From positions 22,249,395 through 22,313,394 of the forward strand of contig NC_135250.1 in NCBI RefSeq assembly GCF_964204865.1: DNA of 64,000 nucleotides, in the 5' to 3' direction. Position 1 is the first letter of the stretch; each line of letters opens with the position of its first letter. The position numbers and the translations under genes were made by a program. Below the pieces are notes generated by a model that worked only from the letters and a program-made list of their open reading frames with translations, ran no database searches and was not told the origin of the DNA. This stretch comes from Styela clava. Lineage: Eukaryota > Chordata > Ascidiacea > Stolidobranchia > Styelidae. Below, piece by piece: positions 1 to 12,600 of the stretch.

Positions 1-95
1 ATCATATTGATGTTTTACGCAGCAGTAAGGCCGTGGAGTTTTACCATTGACTCCTAAATCTGAGTCGTAAAACATGTTGGCTCCTAATTCGACTT

Positions 96-248
96 TTGGC
101 TTCTACTCATACTTTTGGCTCCTACTTCGACTTTTGGCTCCTACTCTGATTTTTGGCTCCTACTTCGACTTTTGGCTCATACTCTGCCTTTTGGCTCCTA
201 ATCCGACTTATGGCTCTTACTTTGACTTTGGCTCCTATTCTGACTCCG
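96..248. repeat. 19-bp minisatellite inside a gactcc-type dispersed repeat
   Basis: About seven to eight imperfect tandem units of the pattern cttttggctcctacttcga run from about 96 to 248, then pass into gactccgac-type sequence. The block is part of a wider repeat (about 40-345) that also carries the core gcat..acaagcct..actgttaaga at 313-345, seen in other copies in the window. It lies in the intron before the first LRRC49-like exon. An open frame across it reflects the unit length not making stops, not a gene. Confidence 0.75.
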
Positions 249-395
249 ACCGACTTTGACTCCAGCTCCGAAACTCTGAGATAATAAAAAAATTTTCAAT
301 ACTTCGGCATATACAAGCCTCCTTTAAACAACTGTTAAGAGCTCTTAGTAATTCATAACTCCAACAATAATCCTCTCTATTATGATTGTTTTCAG

Positions 396-3300
396 GATGA
401 TGAGAGAAGAGTTGCTGCTGTTATGGTTCGAAAAGAAGAAGAGAGAAAAAGAGAAGTTCATAAACAAGTAAGTTTAGGTGTTTGTTACTTTCGTTTGAAT
501 AAAGAAGAAACTATTGTTTGGCATTGCAGCAAGAATGACCTTCTGTCTGAGAAGATTGTGAAGACACTTAACTCCGTGAATGACTCGACTTGGATGACTC
601 GTGACTCGGCCCAGGTTTAGGGACTCGTACCCAACACTGCGCTTTACTAGTGTGACATAACGGATAGTATAAATTTTTGTCTGACGAGATTACTTTTTTT
701 TATAGGTAATACTGCATTTAACACTATATCAAACATACATAACCAATTGTTCTAAATCTGAAGCTAAACAATAGTCGAGCTTACTATAACAATAAACTAC
801 CATGACAGCATGTTCTAACCCTTGTACGTACATGGTCCTAGCAAAAATTTTGTAAGCTGTTCAAATATCCTGTTCACATAATACAGCCTACAAATTTACG
901 ATTGAATAATCCCGCCCCTGTCTTATCAAGCTTTTGTATTACATGTTATCAGTAAACAAGGTGTATTGTTTGTCAATCACATTTTTATTAGGACTATTAC
1001 AAGGAATGAATATGTCTGTTTTGTGGTATACCTTATTGTTGAGTTAGTTTGCTGTATAAAAAGTACAACTTTCATTTTAGTATTGAATTTGGTAGTTTAA
1101 TAGGTGTTGAAATTTTAAATCTGTTCAAATACATTTTTAGATAAGTTGTTAGGAAATTATGGAATTACATCACAGTTATAAATAGATTCAGTAGTGGAAA
1201 GTAGTTTATATTTAGCTTTCAGTAAATGAGCTATACTTTCACCATACTACTACTATAGGGCAGAGCTAACAACTTAACTGACGAAAAGTCTGAATCTTTT
1301 GAGTATTTGATTCGAAATATAGGAATATTATATATATATAGGAAAAGAACTGTAAAGCCATATTGATAACAATGCGAATGAGCACTGTCCAGAGAACCAC
1401 AATATGCGATCGTACTAGTAGTGCAGATTTTTTGCGGTTACTGAGTTTCTAACGAGTCATTTTCTTGTCAACACACTGACCTCAATGTTGGTGTCACTCG
1501 TGTATATTTAGTCGTAGTGTGATATATATATTCTGGAAAGATCAGACACCACAAATTTTCAAGTTTGGTATTCTTCAGTAGAAATAGTCGAGTAACTCCG
1601 TTATGGCCTGACCCAGTTCAGAATAAGCCTGTCCATAATAGTTAGGCTAGATGGTTATTAAGGTAATTATGGACTTCTCATGCAAGACTATTCATAAATA
1701 TCCCTCATCATATGGTTAGAAATATTTAGTAAAATGTCTTGTGATCATTATGTAACGGAACTCAATTTTGTGCCATACAACATTATGAAAAAGCGGCAAT
1801 TTAAGGCAAAGAAAAATGTAAAGGTATAGAACAGAACCCACCTATCTAGTATTACCGTTACAGACGTTTTTACGGCTTCCTTTATTGGATATGATATGCT
1901 TATGCATGTTTATTGCTTTAAACAAGGCTCTATGTAGGCAATTGCTGATATGTAACGATGCTTACCCAATTTATTACACCCTTGGTGAGGTCTGGAACTA
2001 CGCAGATTGCAAATTGAAAAAAATGCAAATTTCTGCTCTGGTCTCACATTATCCACAAGAGCTAATGTTAAAATTTTTGTCTTCATGCTACTTTTATTTT
2101 CCCGCATAGGATGGGTTTTAATTACCTGAGGTCTATTGACTTATTTCAAGACAGGGAAGATGCTGCTTGTTGTTTAATCAAGTTCTCATTTTTTCTTTTC
2201 AGGCGATTGCAAAAGAAAAGAAAAGGCTTGCTATAAACAATGCAGCGAGACAATGGGAAGCAGAATTTGGATCGACTGCCGATGTTTTATCTCACGAAGA
2301 TACTAGTGACTCCAGCAGGTGATATTCACATTTATTTAATTCGTAAGATTAATACGGATTGGCAGAAGTGGGACGATGGGCCTCGTAGGTTAAAATCCCA
2401 TGCCCACCACTCCACTCAGACCGTAATAAATTGGGCAGGCAATAAATATTCCCCTACAGGATTTGAACCTGCGGATCTGCACAGGGTATTCAGAGTTGTT
2501 ATCGTAAGCGTGTTCCAGAACACTTCTTAGCATGTTGCGCCAACCACCAGATAGAAACATCTGGCAATATTGAATTAATTTTGTTTTTAGACTTCCGAGC
2601 TACAGATCGGGGTATAGCAGCGGAAAAGAAAGCGGTGGAAATTCTGATAAATCAGCCTGGTTGACGTATTCAGATAGTCATCGTGGTTATACGACGCAAC
2701 AATCTCAATACAACAATGGAAATAAGCAGAAGTAAGTTTTTTTGTGTGTTTCCCCCTTATATCCTAAAGTCCGATAATAACGCTTAGAATTGAAAACATA
2801 CATGAAACCTTTCAGTTTTATAGGGTTAAGAAAATATTTTCACTTACTGGTAATATTTTTAGTGATGGCAAAATTTGGATTTGGAATTAGGGGCACCTGG
2901 CCGTTGAAAATGCGGATTTGAATATTTTTATATCGCGGATCGGAAGTTTCTTTACAGCAGCCTTTAAATCTATGCCTTTGCTACCTTCAGAACATGTTTC
3001 GCCAACCTTTGGCATCCATTTTTATTTCTGTAAGACTGACCAATCAACAATAAGTTAACGATGATTTAACAAATAGTTTTTAAGCAAGGTTGTAATTATA
3101 AATATTGGCTAGTTTTCGTAGTTTTCTCAGCTATTTGTCAGTTTTTAGATGTGTTTCTAAAATTTAGGTATGAATCAAGTAACTCGATTCTTTTTTTTCA
3201 TCTAAGGAATTTTAGTTCAATGGTTGTAAATAAAAATTAGTCCCAAAAAGGCTCGACTTGAGTGGACTCGACCAGAGTTGAACTTGATTTACCTTTTCCC

Positions 3301-6105
3301 ATATACGATACTTGATTTGTGAGTCGTGGTTTAGGGACTTCCACCTGGCTGGTAAAATGTATACCAGGGATTATCTTCTTTAGAATTAAATAAATGTGCA
3401 TTTGTGTCCTGAAAGGCTCTATTTTATCGTTTACAGTAACACCCAACCACATGCTACATCACTGGACATGTCTGATTCGTACTTAGCCGAAATAGACGGT
3501 GACTGTTTACAATTGTTCGGGCCTGGTGCTCTGGATTCATTGGATAAAAACTGGGGTGGGTTGGATTACTTTTTTTTGTTGATCATTCTCGGTGGGTTTT
3601 TGTTGAGAAAATGATAATGTCTTATACTCTTAAATGTTACGTGTGAAATTAATTTGTAAAATTAATATATGCTTTCAGTATCATTAAATATTGATTATAT
3701 AGAAGTATTGTTTCTTTTGACAACTTCAAAAGAGATTCATTAGTAGGTATTTTTCTAAGTAACTTTTTTGATCATCAATATACCATTTTTCAAAAGCTAT
3801 TCCTGACTCAAATTTGTTCAATGAATTTTGCAGGAGTTCAAACTTCAGGTTCTGTGACGACGATAATAATACAATTTATAAATTTTGACGATTTTTGCAC
3901 ATACATACCGAAGATCAGAAACAGATTTCCTAATGCTGTGGTAAGTGTAATGGAACTGTTTTACATTTTTAAACTTGAAGGGTATTTTTTTAAACTTTGA
4001 TTAGCCAGTAATGCTTGTATTTATATTTATTGATAATATTAAACCCCTGTTGTGATATTGTCCATAAACAACTAGATAATTTTTTGTTTTGTTTTCGTAT
4101 CTTTGTCATCTTTTTTTTTGTCGACAATCTGATATCATAGTTTCAAGATGGACTCGAAACTGAAAAACTAATAACTAATAATAAATTCATGTTTTTAGAA
4201 CTTGATTTTGAGAGAGGTCAATCTTCATAGTTTGCCACAACTCAATGCTCTTGCGCAGTTACGAAGACTCGAGTCTATATCGATCGAGTGTGGACCAGGG
4301 AACCCCGTAACACAATATTCTTTGTGGAGATCGTACCTGCTTTTTAGACTTTCTCATTTCGAGCTTCAAAGAATTAATAATGAAAAGGTATTTAAAATTA
4401 TAGAAATAGGGAATAGGGAATTTCCTGATTTGCGACCTTCGACCCTCGAATATGGCGTCAACAAGTTGAGGCCCTTGGCTTATTTATTCATTATTTTTTA
4501 TACAACATATTTATGTGCTTTTCGTTCCGAAGATTACTATAGTTTGGAAGGTTCAACATTGCCCACCCAATTTATCACACTCTGGGTGAGGTGGTGGGCA
4601 TGGGATTTGAACCCAAGAGTTTAGCCCACGACCAGCATAGTTAAGTCTAACCTTTTAACCATTAGGCCACAGTTTTTGTTTTCATTTTCTACTATCCAAT
4701 TGTTCAAATCCTATAGGTTACATCTGTTGAAGCACTAAATGCGGAAAAGCTGTTCGGCACATTGTCGGACGTGACAACAGCGGAGCTATCACAATATCGT
4801 CTTTTATCAATACTCGGAGAAATGCGCCAGAAGGTTGTTGCCACGACAGTATCAAATCCGAAACCTAAAAATAAAATAGGTAAGGTGATATTTTCAAAAT
4901 CTTGTAATACCCGGCGTGAGTGCTGGTAATTATAAAACGAACCTCACACTGACTATACACCCAAGACATTTGCTCGTTTTATCATCAAACGAAGTTACGC
5001 CATTGATAATTGATCCCAATTGGCACCAAACCTGATGCCTTTTGGCTCTGGCTCCAAAATTAAAACTTTAACTCTGACTCTGATACCGGATTTAAAGGTT
5101 GGTGGAATTTCAGAATGAATTCTCGTTAAGTGTCTGAGAACACTTACTCAACTTGATGCTTTTCAGTTTTAACCAGATATTTTTGACTTCGTTTACCACC
5201 AATAAAAGTCTGAAATTTTTATGTTGGCTAAAGGAGTTCGAAAATTTGAGTCCACCTCTGACTCCAATATCAATGAAAAATCTCAAGACTCGAGACTTTA
5301 CAGCCCTTTTCTAGACTATGACTTTAGCAGTCCCTACTGAACCATTGGCTCCTACAACCTTTTACTATATATTCTTCCCTTTGAAGTTTTTCGAATTAAC
5401 AACTGATTAATCTCTTATGAATCTCAGAAGAAGACAAAACATCAGAACGACAGGTTGCTGCGGAATCCATTGGGAAAGTTGGATTGCAATGTTATTCAAC
5501 AAAACAAATTCAAGCCATAAGAAAGGTGCTACGTAGTTATTATTTAAATTTTATCACAAAAAAGTGTTTGTTTTCCAAATCAAAATTTTACTCATGGTTC
5601 TTGGCACACATGATGCCCTGATGCAAGTAGATCAGCTATTCTAAGGCTTTCGTCCAAGGCCCTTTTTCAAAAACTCTTTGCACTTGTGGCATCCTGTTCT
5701 TCCATAAAAACACTTAGTTTTCCTTTTACCTGGTTTCCACCATTTTATTGGCCAGGAATAATATTGAAAAGTTGAAGAAACAAATGAAAAATAAAACTAA
5801 AGCAGTAAATAAATGTATTGCATTTAAAAACTTAAACAAATGGTTGTAGGTACTCTGGTGTTATCTATAGTAACAGTTGTAATTAATATTCAATTTAGAA
5901 AGCATATCCCAGGAAACAATTGGCTCAAGATTTGGTGAAAGAAATATGTGACGAAGCAGTAATTATTGAAAGAAAACATGCTGCATTAGGAAAACTTTGG
6001 CCCTCAATTTTCATCGAAATGATTAAGGAGTCAGTAACTGAAATGTGGGACAAAGAGAAATATATGAAGGAACATTATGAAGTTCTTTTCGAAACACCAA
6101 CATAA
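396..6105 (+). CDS. LRRC49: LRRC49-like protein, C-terminal nine exons (5' end outside window)
   Basis: Nine exons keep one frame through GT/AG junctions: 396-467, 2203-2318, 2591-2731, 3437-3555, 3834-3940, 4199-4387, 4717-4879, 5428-5525, 5899-6105 (stop TAA). They give about 400 residues. The first exon is a charged helix (KEEERKREVHK), followed by AARQWEAEF, a Ser/Asn/Gln-rich low-complexity stretch, then a leucine-rich part (LREVNLHSLPQLNALAQL) and WRSYLLFRLSHFELQRIN. The last exon is helical and charged, ending in HYEVLFETPT. The order and the W..Y.L.RL.HF.LQ.IN block fit my memory of the region after the leucine-rich repeats of LRRC49, a subunit of the tubulin polyglutamylase complex at centrosomes and cilia. 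The LRR array itself would lie before the window. The name is moderately sure; the exon structure is surer. Introns 1, 2, 6 and 7 carry repeats. Confidence 0.6.
1966..2010. repeat. SINE-tail fragment
   Basis: The stretch acccaatttattacaccctt then ggtgaggt matches the shared block of the SINE-like copies near 2385, 4558 and 56388. It lies in intron 1 of the LRRC49-like gene. No A or B box is retained. Confidence 0.5.
2385..2540 (-). repeat. tRNA-derived SINE-like element
   Basis: On the minus strand this reads from 2540 downwards: a tRNA-like head with an A-box-like tggcgcaacatgctaag, a B box gcaggttcaaatcctg, then tttattgcctgcccaattta and the block gtggtgggcatgggatttta. The latter matches the copies at 4558-4670 and 56388-56440. 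It follows the 3' end of LRRC49-like exon 2 (ends 2318). The internal Pol III box pair is the evidence; the ends are not sharply defined. Confidence 0.55.
4558..4670 (-). repeat. tRNA-derived SINE-like element
   Basis: Read on the minus strand from 4670: gtggcctaatggttaaaagg resembles a Pol III A box, and about 45 bases on, gggttcaaatcccatgccca is a good B box. The element then runs into the block shared with 1966-2010, 2385-2445 and 56388. The head is about 80 bases, tRNA-sized, but it does not fold obviously into a full cloverleaf, so I call it a SINE and not a tRNA gene. It lies in intron 6 of the LRRC49-like gene. Confidence 0.6.
5020..5345. repeat. Degenerate gactcc/ggctcc dispersed repeat
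   Basis: Repeated phrases such as ttggctctggctccaaa, aactctgactctgatacc and gactcgagactttacagccc recur through this intron-7 stretch of the LRRC49-like gene. They match the dispersed family also seen at 40-345, 43866-44160, 47195-47500, 48260-48662 and 57185-57465. Ends are vague and the conserved core was not found here. Confidence 0.5.
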
Positions 6106-7894
6106 TATTTTTGAATAAGTTTCAGTTAGTGGTTGTGTGTTTCCCCAGAAAGCTGTGCACAAGAGTTAGCTATTAGTTGTTCTCACTTCAAAGATTTTTT
6201 TTATAATTTATATGTTTGCAATTGCTTTATCCACTGATAGATCACATGCTTCTGTATTTCTAAGCTGAACAGATTTTTCCTGTCTGCATTTGGTGCACAT
6301 GTTCCATAGAACAATGTTTTACCATTATTTCCCACTTTTATTTATTTGATTGTTGGTGGCTAACCTTCAAGACTTGTGTGTATTTCAATTGAAATATGGT
6401 AGGTATGCTTGTATTCGAGCGCTTTTCATCAGTTTTGTAAGCTCGGCGCAAATTCAATTTCACTTAACTAGACCTTGATTTACAATCTAGGAGATTGTAT
6501 TATATTCTATTTAAATTTGCACAAAAGATAAAACTATTTACAAAACCCTAAACATGCATGAAGTTTTTAACTAGATGTACTATGCAATGGGTGAGTAACC
6601 TGTGGCTCAAATTTTTTTTTACCTTGCCTTTTTTCCTCACTGTAATTTACCAAAGACTGGTCATTTGTGCCAAAAATATGAAATAAATGTTAGATTTTGT
6701 ATTTGTGGGATCTTTGCTATGATGGTAGAACTTTTTAATAAGTTCATTTGGTGTCTATCAGATAGATAGATAATGATTTGTTTCCGATATAAGTACATAA
6801 TACAGTAAGCATGAGCAAACAAAATAGGCATAAAAAATACCGTAAATGCTCGTTTTAACGCCCGGTCTTGATTAAGGGCCCGTTTGAATAGCCGCCCGTG
6901 TGAACAGGACATAAAAATAAATAAGGGCCGGTGCTTGAATACCCGCCCGGTGTAAAAGTTTTTTTTTTTTTTTGCGGATTTGTACCTGCGGTGCGTAGAA
7001 AAAGTCAAAATTTTCATTATTCTCGTTTAAATCATACTTGAGAACAGGAAATGACAATATACGGTATTAATTATTGTAACGATCGATCTTATCTACCGGT
7101 ATTTTTGTGTGTAATTTTACTTTAAAAATAACAAGCGCCCCTGCTTGAATAAGGGCCGGTTTGAATAAGGGCCCGGTTAGTGAGTATGTTTGAAAAAATA
7201 GGCGCCCGGGCTAATAAACGAGCAAATACGGAAGAGGACGGGCAAGACTTCCAAAATTTGAACTTCAATGAGGTTCACCAATAAAAACGGGCATTTTTCT
7301 AATCTGCATAGTATATTACAAATAGATAAATCTTGGAAACAGGTTTCCTCAAGGTATATATTTATAGACCAAAGAAATATATCGAGCCTGTGCGATCAGG
7401 TTATTAGGTCAGAAGTAATGTGGGTGATTGTTCATGGTTGGCGGTTCTTGTTCTGAAATCACTTGTTTGGGCGTATTTTGAAGTATGTTTAATCATATTT
7501 ACGGTTTAATGGAACCCGGAAATTTATTAAGCATAGTCTCACAGATGCTGATGAAAGGGCGTGCACAGTTTCATCTCGAGATAATGTGTGATGAGGCCTC
7601 ACATTCTAGAATGCCCTCTGATTTTTATATGGATTTTTCAAGTTTTTCTGACTTCGCATAGCTCGCAAATAGTATTGTAACGTAGATTTTTTTTACACGT
7701 CTCCACATAATTATGACACTTTTTCGGCGTGGAACTGTATTGAATGATTCTTACTCGCTCCTAGCTTAATCTCGCAAAATTCTTGCCCGTTGCATGGAGT
7801 TATCGATTGTTAAAGGTATCAATGGTGGAACTACAATAGCCATTCGATAACAATGTACACATTCAAATAATGTCATGGTGAAGTATCTCTAACG
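6106..7894. other. Intergenic stretch downstream of LRRC49-like gene
   Basis: No coding exon was recognised. It begins with the presumed 3'UTR of the LRRC49-like gene, then holds a 394-bp terminal-inverted-repeat element (6839-7232) and the left arm of an inverted repeat (7252-7396). The rest, up to the hAT element at 7895, shows nothing I can name. Open frames here are short and lack family motifs. Confidence 0.6.
6839..7232. mobile_element. MITE with ccgtaaatgctcg-type terminal inverted repeats
   Basis: The left end reads ccgtaaatgctcgttttaac then gcccgg. The right end, reverse-complemented, reads ccgtatttgctcgtttatta then gcccgg. Inside, direct and inverted gcccggt/aagggcccgtttgaata phrases recur near both ends. 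The element is about 394 bp and has no coding capacity. No target-site duplication was clear, so the superfamily is not assigned. Confidence 0.6.
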
Positions 7895-9227
7895 CAGCGT
7901 TTCCCAAACTGTGTTCCGCGGAACACTAGTGTTTCGCGAGCGTCTTTCGAGTGTTCTGTGGAGAAGGAATCAAAAATATCGCCATTGCGATCTAGGGATC
8001 GTGAAGTTGTCGCCAAACTGACCGTTCAATATCGCGTTATCGTCGGCCTGAAGCGGACTAACTGAGGTGGAGTAGTGGCATTTTCGTGACCGTCGGTGTG
8101 TCTTTTTGACTGTTAAGTTTACATAGACTTACCAAACGTCCCGTTTTAGGCGGGACAGTCCCACTTTTTAACGTTTTGTCCCGGCGTCCCGACCGGTCAG
8201 CCAATAGTCCCGCTTTGGCGTTCACCCAGTCAGCATGATACATGAGCATTACCAATTAGCTTGTTCTCGATACTGTTGTTGCTGTGTGGCGTACCGGTGG
8301 TAGCATACTTACTGAAGGTGGATGCGGGGTTTTGTTTGTTTCGTTGTTTTTCGCCGCTAACATTATTAGCGGTTAATTGCTACAATTTGTTACGTGTGAC
8401 TGTGAGCCCCAGACGCCAAAAGGACGCCTAACGTAAAGTCCTTTCTATTTATTGAATTGAAACCGATTTTTAGACAGACACCGCATGCACTCTCGATGAC
8501 AATATAGTCAATGAAGACAGCCGGGATGGTTTCAAATGTGTGCCTAATGTAAAATCGGTCAATTTGAAGTTGAAAAAAACACAGCTATGGCCTTTGGAGG
8601 CGTCCCGCTTTGAGGTCACAAAAATATGGTAACCCCAAGTTTACAGCAATCCTTTTGGTTTTGTTATAAGCAAACAAGTAGGTCTAAACTCTAAAGAATA
8701 AAGGCAAAAGGTCAACTCTTCTTCCTCCGTCTCTGCCTGGTTTTACTATGAAATGCTGAAAAATTACTCATGTTCGCTAAATTCAATTCAGCAGATAAAT
8801 AAACTGCAGCTCGTGAAATTGCAGCAAGTACTTTTATCTCCATTAGAGGTAACATTGGAGGCAAACACTACGGGATGGAAAGTAAACGACATAGAGAGGT
8901 AAAAAATTGTGAAGTGGTGAATTTATTGATTCATATAGGCTACACAGCATTTAAATTAGGAAACAATAAAAAATTTATAATAAATGCAATATGTAAAATA
9001 TTCAATCATATTTCAGGTATGTTTGACCGTAGTAGTATATATTTACGGTTTAACACAATTCTGTTAGTTTTCACGGCGCATTTGGCAACTCGTCACGGCG
9101 AACCCATTGGGAACCGCTACATTACACCGTTTTTCTTTATCAATTTCAGCTTTCCATTTTTTGGTGTTCCGTGAGGCGAGATAAAAAGTCTAAGTGTTCC
9201 GTGGCCGAAAAAGTTTGGGAAACGCTG
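7895..9227. mobile_element. Non-autonomous hAT element (outer member of a nest)
   Basis: The ends are exact 16-bp inverted repeats, cagcgtttcccaaact at the left and agtttgggaaacgctg at the right. Both sides are flanked by the same 8-bp direct repeat, ctctaacg (7887-7894 and 9228-9235). Length is 1333 bp, of which 514 bp plus one duplicated 8-mer is a later insertion (8124-8637), so the original element was about 0.8 kb. No transposase motif was seen. The TIR start cagngtttccca and 8-bp duplications are hAT hallmarks. Confidence 0.9.
8124..8637. mobile_element. Nested hAT-like MITE inside the 7895-9227 element
   Basis: It is flanked by the identical 8-mer agtttaca at 8116-8123 and 8638-8645. 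The left end is tagacttacca; the right end, reverse-complemented, is tggggttacca, an 8 of 11 match. Inside, cgtcccg and gcgggac phrases recur, for instance aacgtcccgttttaggcggg near the left end and ggcgtcccgctttgaggtca near the right. It is 514 bp with no coding capacity. Because it interrupts the outer hAT, it is the younger insertion. Confidence 0.75.
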
Positions 9228-9625
9228 CTCTAACGTATACAAGATCGGATCGTGTATTCCCAACCAAGATCATGCTCTTGGACCGTGAGCCTCCGAGAGC
9301 TCATTTTGCACAGGTTCGATACGTTTCTTTGGTCTATAATTATATCACTTGAGAAAATCTGTCTTCAATATTTATCTATTTGTAAGATACTATGAAAATT
9401 AGAAAAATGCCCGTTTTATTGGTGAACTTTATTGAAGTTCAAATTTTAACAGGACCCGCTACAGCGCATTTCATTACCCGTGACCTTTAACCCTTGTATC
9501 ATTGTTTCCGTCGTCTGCGTCAGTACGTTCTTACGTTGCCGGTACCGTTTTTCACTGCTGTTCGCCGACAAAAATTCGTATATCACCAACTTATAATCTG
9601 ACAGTCTGACGGATAATTGCGGAGA

Positions 9626-12600
9626 ATGAGACGAGTAAATTTTGCTAAAGAACCACAGAATGAAAATTTCAACTCCAATGCCTTCTATGGGCAATCAAAC
9701 AATCCCGATAGACCGTCATTCGCCGGCACTCTTCCATCGAAACAGAGAAAAATTTACGAAATGTGGCCAGGTGGTGATCCTAATAAGGTTCCTTTTACGA
9801 TGAACACAAAATCTCCCAGGAAAGGCATCAAGAAAGCACGTGAGTAAAGTGAAACATCTCCTGACCCTTCTGCCTAACTTCAACGCTACCGGTATCCTTC
9901 ATTAGGATAACGTTACTTACAGTCTAACAAGTTCAACTGTACAACGCGATAAATAGATAGATAGTTTATTTTGAAGTTATTCATAAATTTATGTACCGAT
10001 AGCCCGTCATAATTCTTTAGTGTATTTACCAGTAGTTTTTGCGTAAACTTAGATATAAAGATCGAAATATTTCAGAATTTAGACTAGTATGATTTGTTAT
10101 TTGTGTATTTTATTCTAATAAAAATACTAATCTTCAAATTATTTTACTTTCATCGATTACAGCCGCAGTCAATCACTATGCTGAACCCCCAAAAAATGAA
10201 TTACAAGACAACGTAAGTATGAATTGTTAGATATTTCCAAGTCTTAGTGTACGTTGAAGCTATTTTTCTATAATTTGGTTTTCGTATGGCGCATGATTGA
10301 TTGACACTGGTTGTACTTTGCCAATGAAAATACGAAATACTTACGAAAATTCTGTTTTTCGATTAGGCTATCAAACTCCACTAAGCAGAGATCAAAGTAT
10401 CAAATTGCCTAACGACAGACACTATAATTTTTGGATGAAAAAATCCGGAAAGCAATGAATTTTTAGAAATTTTTGAACTGAAAATCATAAACTTGAAAAA
10501 AAAAGTGTTGAGAACATGAAAAAATACATTTTCGACTTGGCATCCTTTTATCAAAATTTCCGGTGAATATGGCCTCAAATTTAGATTAGAAACCAGCTCA
10601 AAATCAGCCTTTCTTTGTAATTTTTCAACATTCAATTTTTAGTATTGAAATCCTCAAAATATAGCTTTGAAGAATTTAATTAAAAAAAAAATGTTTATGA
10701 TATTTATGTACGATAGTATATATATATAGGCCTATATAATCCTTATTTTGAATTTCATTATTGCAGATGGGATCTTCGGGATCAATCTCTTTCCAACCTC
10801 CCAATCACCCATCAAATGTTAATATGTATCCACACCCCGGTATGCGACACCCATGTCCCACTATCTTCAATCCAAGCTATTGGTGGCCACAGACACACGG
10901 TGAAAACACAACGTTCCCTCCTCATTTTCAAATGCCTCCGGATACATACGGTAGGGATAATTTAATATCTGAGTGTAACATACGATTTCAATACCAAGAT
11001 TGTTTTATCAAATGATCTAGTCGCAGAAACTATAAATTTAAACTTAAAGTGTACGTACGGTATTTAAATATTTGATTTTAGAACAATCAATTAAAATAAT
11101 CAGCAATTTTTTTTGTTATTGGCTGCTTGTTGCTTTTTGGTAGTTAGCCAATTGCTAGCTATTTCAAAATATTTTTTATTTTTGCAAATTCTTATTGACT
11201 GCACTGCACTATCATTATATTTCACATTCATTCTCATGCAAACTTCATTTTTTGTACAACAGGTTACAGTGAGCCCCCGAATATGTTCCAGAATTATCCG
11301 CCGCCACAACAATACGGAGCCAACCAATACTCCACAATATCACAAGCACCAATGTATGGGTACAATCAACCATCCCAGCCCCGACCATCCTGTATCAAGG
11401 TCAAATATAAAATATTTTTCATTTCCATTCAATATATTGAATATAACATCAGACGCGTACTATCGTATATCGTGCGCATTTTTATCGAGTAGGGCAGTGG
11501 TCGGCAAACTGTGGCCCGTTGGTGAAATGAGGCCCGCGAGAAAATTTCTCTCGTACGACCTGACCTCACTTTTAATGCATGAAACCAAAAAATTGTCATT
11601 GATTTATTATTATCTGCGCACGGAAGGTATGTCGCAATCGTAACAATGTTTGTTTTGTAGTAATTATTAGCGTAATCAAAAGCACACGTCAGTTTTATGT
11701 CATTTACTTTCCGAACGTGTCTACCGTTACTTGTAACTAACACACAAATAGGAGTTGCCCGTGCGTCATAGTTTGAAGTTTAATGTGCCAATTGTTTGTA
11801 GTCGGAAATTATTATGGCCCACACGCTACCGCATATTTAGCTGGGTGGTGACTAGTGAGTACATAAAGTTTGTCGACCACTAGACTAGAGGATATATCCT
11901 GCCTGCATACCCTAGTAATAATACCAAATCCATGGTTTCAACAATTTTTAGGATGTAGGCCTACACTTTTATCATTTTCCATACAGAACAAGATTCAACC
12001 TATACCAAAACCTCAGTATCACGCGAGCCAGCAACAAAACCCGGAATTACAAGGAGGCGAGGCTCATATTAGTAACGAACGTCCAGGTACATCCGCGACC
12101 AAAAAGGTGTGCATTTGTGCAATTTGTGATTTTATTCTAATTTATCAATACTTGTACTTGTTTATTTTTACTCTGGGTTGTAAAAATTTCTGACGGAATA
12201 AAATTTTGATATATATAAAAAACTTTGGCTAACGCAACCCTTCTAAGAGTAAACTTTTAGTATATTTTGAGTTTGTATTTAAATTTTTCAATCATCATTA
12301 AAATTCTGAATTCTGATGCCGGCCCGATAGCCTATCTTCATTGAATTCAACATGTAATAATACAAAGGGGTTAAATAACAGTATATAGTGTCATGCCACA
12401 TTCGCTACAATACAATTAATGCTAGTCTGATTTATACTCGTCCGACGTGATCAAATGAATTTTTTAGGCTGACGCCACTCCGACGAAAGACAAAGCCGAA
12501 AAATACAAACCAAAAAAGATATTTGTATCGACTAATGCTCGGGGTCTGCAAGCATGGTCCGAAGTTAAACAGGATACAATGGTCGTTTTTGAAATAATTG

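Larger units (their letters stand above)
7252..9452. repeat. Inverted repeat pair (arms 7252-7396 and 9312-9452)
   Basis: The left arm starts ccaaaatttgaacttcaatg and runs through accaataaaaacgggcattt to agaccaaagaaatatatcga. The right arm is its reverse complement with scattered differences (aaatgcccgttttattggtg, then ttgaagttcaaatttt). The arms are about 145 bp and enclose about 1.9 kb, which includes the nested hAT elements. It may be a larger transposon with long terminal repeats into which the hATs jumped, or an inverted duplication. No flanking duplication was seen. Confidence 0.65.

Noticed and set aside
74-259. 61-codon open frame starting at 74
   Set aside because: It follows the 19-bp minisatellite; the repeating Gly-Ser-Tyr-Phe-Asp-Phe pattern is a by-product of the tandem DNA.
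4202-4624. 140-codon open frame taken as one exon
   Set aside because: Only 4199-4387 is coding; the reading continues through a GT donor into a SINE in the intron.
4600-4670. A functional tRNA gene on the minus strand
   Set aside because: A and B boxes are present, but the arms do not pair into a full cloverleaf and the copy is one of several in the window, so it is a SINE.
11113-11643. 176-codon plus-strand open frame
   Set aside because: It spans a splice acceptor and exon 4 of SPATA22 in the wrong frame and runs into an hAT element.
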